A DNA stretch of 9,808 nucleotides, from positions 1-9,808 of the forward strand of contig CAYYXP010000255.1 in the NCBI GenBank assembly GCA_964475685.1, in the 5' to 3' direction. Positions 7,524 through 9,808 of the stretch are shown here, in pieces (within the stretch, counting starts at the first letter, position 1; each line of letters opens with the position of its first letter). The stretch comes from CAVVWJ01 sp964475685 (GTDB lineage: Bacteria; Gemmatimonadota; Gemmatimonadetes; Gemmatimonadales; GWC2-71-9). The translations under genes and the position numbers were made by a program. The notes under the pieces were generated by a model, which ran no database searches, had not been told where the DNA came from, and saw only the letters and a program-made list of their open reading frames with translations.

Positions 7524-8165
7524 CTACCTGTTCCATCGCCGCGTCACGAGCGCAATCGAGGCCAGGGATCCGAGGAGGCCGACCACCGGCAGAAGCACGT
7601 CCTTGAAGAAGGACTTCTTGCGATCAACCACGATCTGGTCGCCAGAACGCACCGGACTTTGACCGAGCAGGTCGGTGGGGTTCGTCAAGTCGAAGAACAT
7701 CTCGCCACGGGCACTTCCCTCGGTTCGAAAGATTCGGACCTGATCGCGCTTGCCGTACTGAGTGGTGCCCCCCGCCCGCGCAACCGCCTCGGCAAGTGTC
7801 GTCTGCGGATTGACGGCGAAGACGGAGGGACGCGGCACTTCTCCCGACACCGAGATGCGGATGAGCGGCTCCATCACGAACTGAGGATTCTGGTCGTACT
7901 CGGACAGGAAGCGACGAATGTTCGCCTCCGCGGCGGCGAGTGAAATTCCCGCCACACGCACGGCGCGATACAGCGGATGAGTGATGGTTCCGTCGGGACC
8001 GACGAGGAAATCACCACTGAATTCCGGCTTCCTCCATACCTGGATGCGGATCGAGTCGCCGGGCTCGAGGGTGCCGACACTTCCGGTAGGAGCCGGGGTC
8101 TGGGCGGCGAGGCTGGATGCGCCAGCAAGCGCGGCCAGCAAGCCGAAAAGGGCCAGGAGTCGCAT
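7524..8165 (-). CDS. Polysaccharide export protein (short Wza-like, PES and SLBB domains)
   Basis: This 213-residue protein has an N-terminal signal peptide (MRLLALFGLLAALAGASSLAA, cleavage near residue 21) and then a polysaccharide-export domain (about 30-105, LEPGDSIRIQVWRKPEFSG...VGPDGTI). One SLBB-like soluble-ligand-binding domain follows (about 105-180, ISVSGEVPRPSVF...LAEAVARAGG). The C-terminus has a hydrophobic helix (about 188-207) followed by RRWNR. Unlike E. coli Wza it has no lipobox cysteine, fewer repeat domains and roughly half the length, so it may not form the classical Wza pore alone. It should act in the periplasm or outer membrane as the export partner of the Wzc-like kinase immediately downstream. 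GAGGA at 8169-8173 serves as ribosome site. It is probably the first gene of the export and sulfate-activation transcription unit. Confidence 0.88.
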   Translation of the reverse strand: MRLLALFGLLAALAGASSLAAQTPAPTGSVGTLEPGDSIRIQVWRKPEFSGDFLVGPDGTITHPLYRAVRVAGISLAAAEANIRRFLSEYDQNPQFVMEPLIRISVSGEVPRPSVFAVNPQTTLAEAVARAGGTTQYGKRDQVRIFRTEGSARGEMFFDLTNPTDLLGQSPVRSGDQIVVDRKKSFFKDVLLPVVGLLGSLASIALVTRRWNR

Positions 8166-8313
8166 TCGTCCTCAGCGGTGCGGTTGAGCGGGAACGGAGC
8201 TTGGCAGGCGAGAGCCCGGCCCTCGTATGAACACGCTACGGCGACGAGCAGAATCCATGCCTGCCGATGCACGGAGCCGGACGAACGTCCCGCGGGTCGC
8301 CGCAAGGCAATGT

Positions 8314-8325
8314 AGCCTCAAGGCT
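8314..8325. repeat. 12-base inverted repeat, possible operator
   Basis: AGCCT-CA-AGGCT is a perfect inverted repeat with 5-base arms and a 2-base centre, about 150 bases before the export gene start. It has the form of a small regulator site or a chance palindrome. No repeated copy was seen elsewhere in the gap. Confidence 0.2.
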
Positions 8326-8438
8326 TCTGAAAGTGCAGACGGCCCGCGCGCGGGATTGGACCGCGGGGACCTCCGACCCCTACTCGCGAGACCACACACG
8401 GGTTACCGCGAATCCCAGCAAGCTCTTGCGCTTAGCCA

Positions 8439-8452
8439 AGGGGCGCGCCCCT
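8439..8452. repeat. 14-base perfect GC-rich palindrome
   Basis: AGGGGCGCGCCCCT reads the same on both strands and can fold as a 5-bp stem with a CGCG loop. It lies 32 bases past the oxidase stop. It could add to transcription termination of the oxidase gene, though only TT follows on the minus strand, so it lacks a proper T-run. Confidence 0.3.
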
Positions 8453-8458
8453 CGCTCC

Positions 8459-8483
8459 GGCCCGCCCCCCCCCCGGCGGGGCC
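8459..8483 (-). terminator. GC hairpin with G10 tract directly after the oxidase stop codon
   Basis: The 25 bases after the oxidase stop can form a stem of about 8 bp with one bulged base (GGCCC-GCC against GGC-GGGGCC on the plus strand). The loop lies within a run of ten C (8465-8474), read as G10 on the coding strand. No T-run follows, so it would act as a structured or G-rich pause rather than a classical intrinsic terminator. Confidence 0.35.
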
Positions 8484-9808
8484 CTAGAAGATCCGGATGA
8501 TCTTCGCGACCGACGGGACATCATCCTGGTTCAGGATAAACACCATGTAGTGCCCCGGCGGAGCCCGGTTGGGCGAGCTGGGCGCCGTCACCGTGAGCCC
8601 GGTCCCATCCTTGGTGAACGACAGCCACTGAAAGCGCTGGTTCTGGTCGAACGCGTGGGTCACCGCGCCGAGCCTGATGAGGCTCACGTGGGTGATTGCC
8701 CCGGCGTTCGGGGTCAGGATCCGGAACTCGTCGCCATACCGCACCTCCGAGGGCGCGCTGGTGATGGTGGGCTGCGTTCCCCGGAAGAGGTAGGGAGGGG
8801 AGAAGAACTCCCCGTTCTGCTCGGCGGGCGCGCCGCCGCCATCGCCACTGCCGGCATTCAGCACCCGACCGTCAGGCAGGAGAAGTGAGGTCCCGTGGTA
8901 GCCCCGGGTGACGGCGTTGCTGGCCAGGATGGTCCATCTTCCGGTCCGTGGATCCCAGATTTCCGCCGCATGGACCCCCTTGGTTACATCGTTGAATTCC
9001 GTTCCGGCAACCCCTCCGGTCGCGAGTACCTCACCGGTCGGGAGAACGGTGAGGTTGTGGTGCCGCCTGGCAAACGCCATCGAGCCCGTCCAGGTCCATT
9101 TCGGCGCCGCCTGGTTGAGGTCGATCACCTCTGCGGTGTTGGTCGTCCGCGCGCCGCCCGAGTAGAGGATCTTGCCGTCCTCGTACATCACCGCCGAGCC
9201 GTACTCCCGGGCCAGCATCTTTGTCGGCCCCTTCCTCCACGAGCCCGCCCCCGACGTGGAAAGAAATCGGGTGTTGCGGGCGGAACCCGCCACGTAGACC
9301 GTGCCATCGGGAGCCAGGAACTGTCGGGGATAGTAGGGGAGCGATTGAGACGCCCCGGTCAACTGGCGGACCGATCCATTGCTCCACACTTCGGGGATCG
9401 TGACCACCGCGCCGGCCTGGTCCCTGCCGGCCGTTATCACGACGTCGTTGTTGGCCATTGTGGTGGTCGTGGGGTACCAGCGGCCACGCGCCATCGGCGC
9501 GCCGGAGGTCCATGTAGTGGCCGCGAAGTAGGTGATGTTGGGGAGTCCGTGGTTGTTGCTGATGTGCCCGCCGGCGAGGAACACCCGGCCGTCAGGAAGC
9601 AGCGTGTGCCCGGCGCAAAAGAGGAGGGCCGGGCTCGGGACCGGTGTGAGGTCGCCGCTGAGTGGGTCCAGGATCTGCGGCGTACCCCCGTTGCCGAAGG
9701 CGAGTACGCGCCCGTCGGGCAGGAGTGGGGAAGTATGGTTGGTTCGCGGTGTGGCCATGGAGCCAGCGGTGAGCGTAAAGGAGTCCGTGGCCGGATTGTA
9801 AAGTTCCG
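8484..9808 (-). CDS. Galactose/glyoxal oxidase-like copper radical oxidase, kelch propeller, 5' end outside window
   Basis: Copper radical oxidases turn an alcohol or aldehyde plus O2 into the next oxidation state and H2O2. The visible part has repeated kelch motifs of the LLPDGRVLxxGG type and a C-terminal galactose-oxidase early-set domain (DUF1929-like, last ~100 residues). Counting from ATG 9758, the cofactor residues are present: Cys48 in FCAGH and Tyr95 in RWYPTT (the cross-linked pair), Tyr287-His288 in RGYHGTSLLLPDGRV, and His368 in AVTHAFDQNQR. RWYPTT and FCAGH look more like glyoxal oxidase/GlxA proteins than fungal galactose oxidase. The frame stays open from 9758 to the right edge (ELYNPATDSF...), a further kelch-type segment. 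ATG 9758 is therefore internal, and the true start and any signal peptide lie beyond the window. The substrate is unknown; the nearby export genes suggest a surface polysaccharide. Confidence 0.88.
   Translation of the reverse strand, partial: ELYNPATDSFTLTAGSMATPRTNHTSPLLPDGRVLAFGNGGTPQILDPLSGDLTPVPSPALLFCAGHTLLPDGRVFLAGGHISNNHGLPNITYFAATTWTSGAPMARGRWYPTTTTMANNDVVITAGRDQAGAVVTIPEVWSNGSVRQLTGASQSLPYYPRQFLAPDGTVYVAGSARNTRFLSTSGAGSWRKGPTKMLAREYGSAVMYEDGKILYSGGARTTNTAEVIDLNQAAPKWTWTGSMAFARRHHNLTVLPTGEVLATGGVAGTEFNDVTKGVHAAEIWDPRTGRWTILASNAVTRGYHGTSLLLPDGRVLNAGSGDGGGAPAEQNGEFFSPPYLFRGTQPTITSAPSEVRYGDEFRILTPNAGAITHVSLIRLGAVTHAFDQNQRFQWLSFTKDGTGLTVTAPSSPNRAPPGHYMVFILNQDDVPSVAKIIRIF

Larger units (their letters stand above)
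8166..8483. other. Intergenic region upstream of the polysaccharide export gene
   Basis: This gap separates the oxidase stop codon from the export gene start. I see no credible coding frame, since the open frames here look like chance in GC-rich DNA. It holds a G10 tract with a hairpin next to the oxidase stop, a 14-base perfect palindrome at 8439-8452, and a short inverted repeat at 8314-8325. No clear -35/-10 or -24/-12 promoter was found. Because the export gene is the first of a long same-strand cluster, its promoter is most likely somewhere here. Confidence 0.6.

Noticed and set aside
5460..7943. An 827-codon open frame on the plus strand
   Set aside because: It is antisense to the Wzc-like kinase and the export gene, with no recognisable domain and a composition typical of shadow frames in GC-rich DNA.
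8298..8322. A sigma-54-like promoter on the minus strand (GGC...TTGC)
   Set aside because: The spacing between the GG and GC elements is 12 bases instead of the required 10, and the surrounding bases do not fit.
8349..8365. A tRNA T-arm-like hairpin on the minus strand (5-bp stem, 7-base loop close to the T-loop consensus)
   Set aside because: No matching acceptor stem, D-arm or anticodon arm could be placed at the required distances, so it is probably chance in GC-rich sequence.
8172..8399. A 75-codon minus-strand frame in the intergenic gap
   Set aside because: It overlaps the start of the export gene region out of frame, has no recognisable features, and has the Arg/Ser/Pro-rich look of non-coding GC-rich DNA.
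8484..9758. Taking ATG at 9758 as the start of the oxidase gene
   Set aside because: The frame is open through to the right edge and encodes another kelch-type segment (ELYNPATDSF), and no ribosome site precedes this ATG. The gene is therefore incomplete at its 5' end.

Overview
This is a GC-rich window from a Gram-negative-type bacterium. It has an outer-membrane-type polysaccharide export protein and a long Wzc-type co-polymerase with a fused kinase. The codon use, the short export protein with a C-terminal membrane helix, and the style of the CysD and CysN proteins remind me of soil phyla such as Gemmatimonadota. That placement is an inference; no rRNA or marker gene is present.

Layout: nearly every gene is on the minus strand, so it reads from right to left. 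At the right edge (9808 to 8484) is the 3' part of a kelch-repeat galactose/glyoxal oxidase-like protein. It keeps every copper and radical-cofactor residue of that family and runs off the window at its 5' end. A GC-rich 317-base gap follows, with hairpins and a 10-base G tract but no convincing promoter. Then come a polysaccharide export protein (8165-7524) and a Wzc-like tyrosine autokinase/chain-length regulator (7520-5082). After a 74-base gap there is a tight sulfate-activation cluster: cysN (5007-3172), cysQ (3178-2420), cysC (2416-1898), cysD (about 1892-999) and a PAPS-dependent sulfotransferase (981-106). Genes in this cluster overlap or lie 3 to 17 bases apart. At the left edge, the last 31 codons of a second sulfotransferase (1-96, plus strand) converge on the first, leaving 9 bases between the two stop codons.

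How the genes fit together: CysD and CysN make adenosine phosphosulfate (APS) from sulfate and ATP. CysC phosphorylates it to PAPS, the sulfotransferases transfer the sulfuryl group, and CysQ destroys the PAP by-product. No sulfite- or PAPS-reductase gene lies in the window. The sulfate pathway sits beside Wza/Wzc-type export genes and ends in a sulfotransferase. The simplest reading is therefore a sulfated exopolysaccharide or capsule locus with its own PAPS supply and PAP recycling, rather than cysteine biosynthesis.

Most interesting details: (i) the only four cysteines of CysD form a CC...CxxC pattern like the [4Fe-4S] ligands of APS reductases; (ii) CysN carries a C-terminal APS-kinase-like domain that has lost its P-loop, while a separate intact CysC lies two genes downstream; (iii) a complete copper-radical oxidase active site lies next to polysaccharide export genes; (iv) the convergent sulfotransferase 3' ends form an imperfect inverted repeat.
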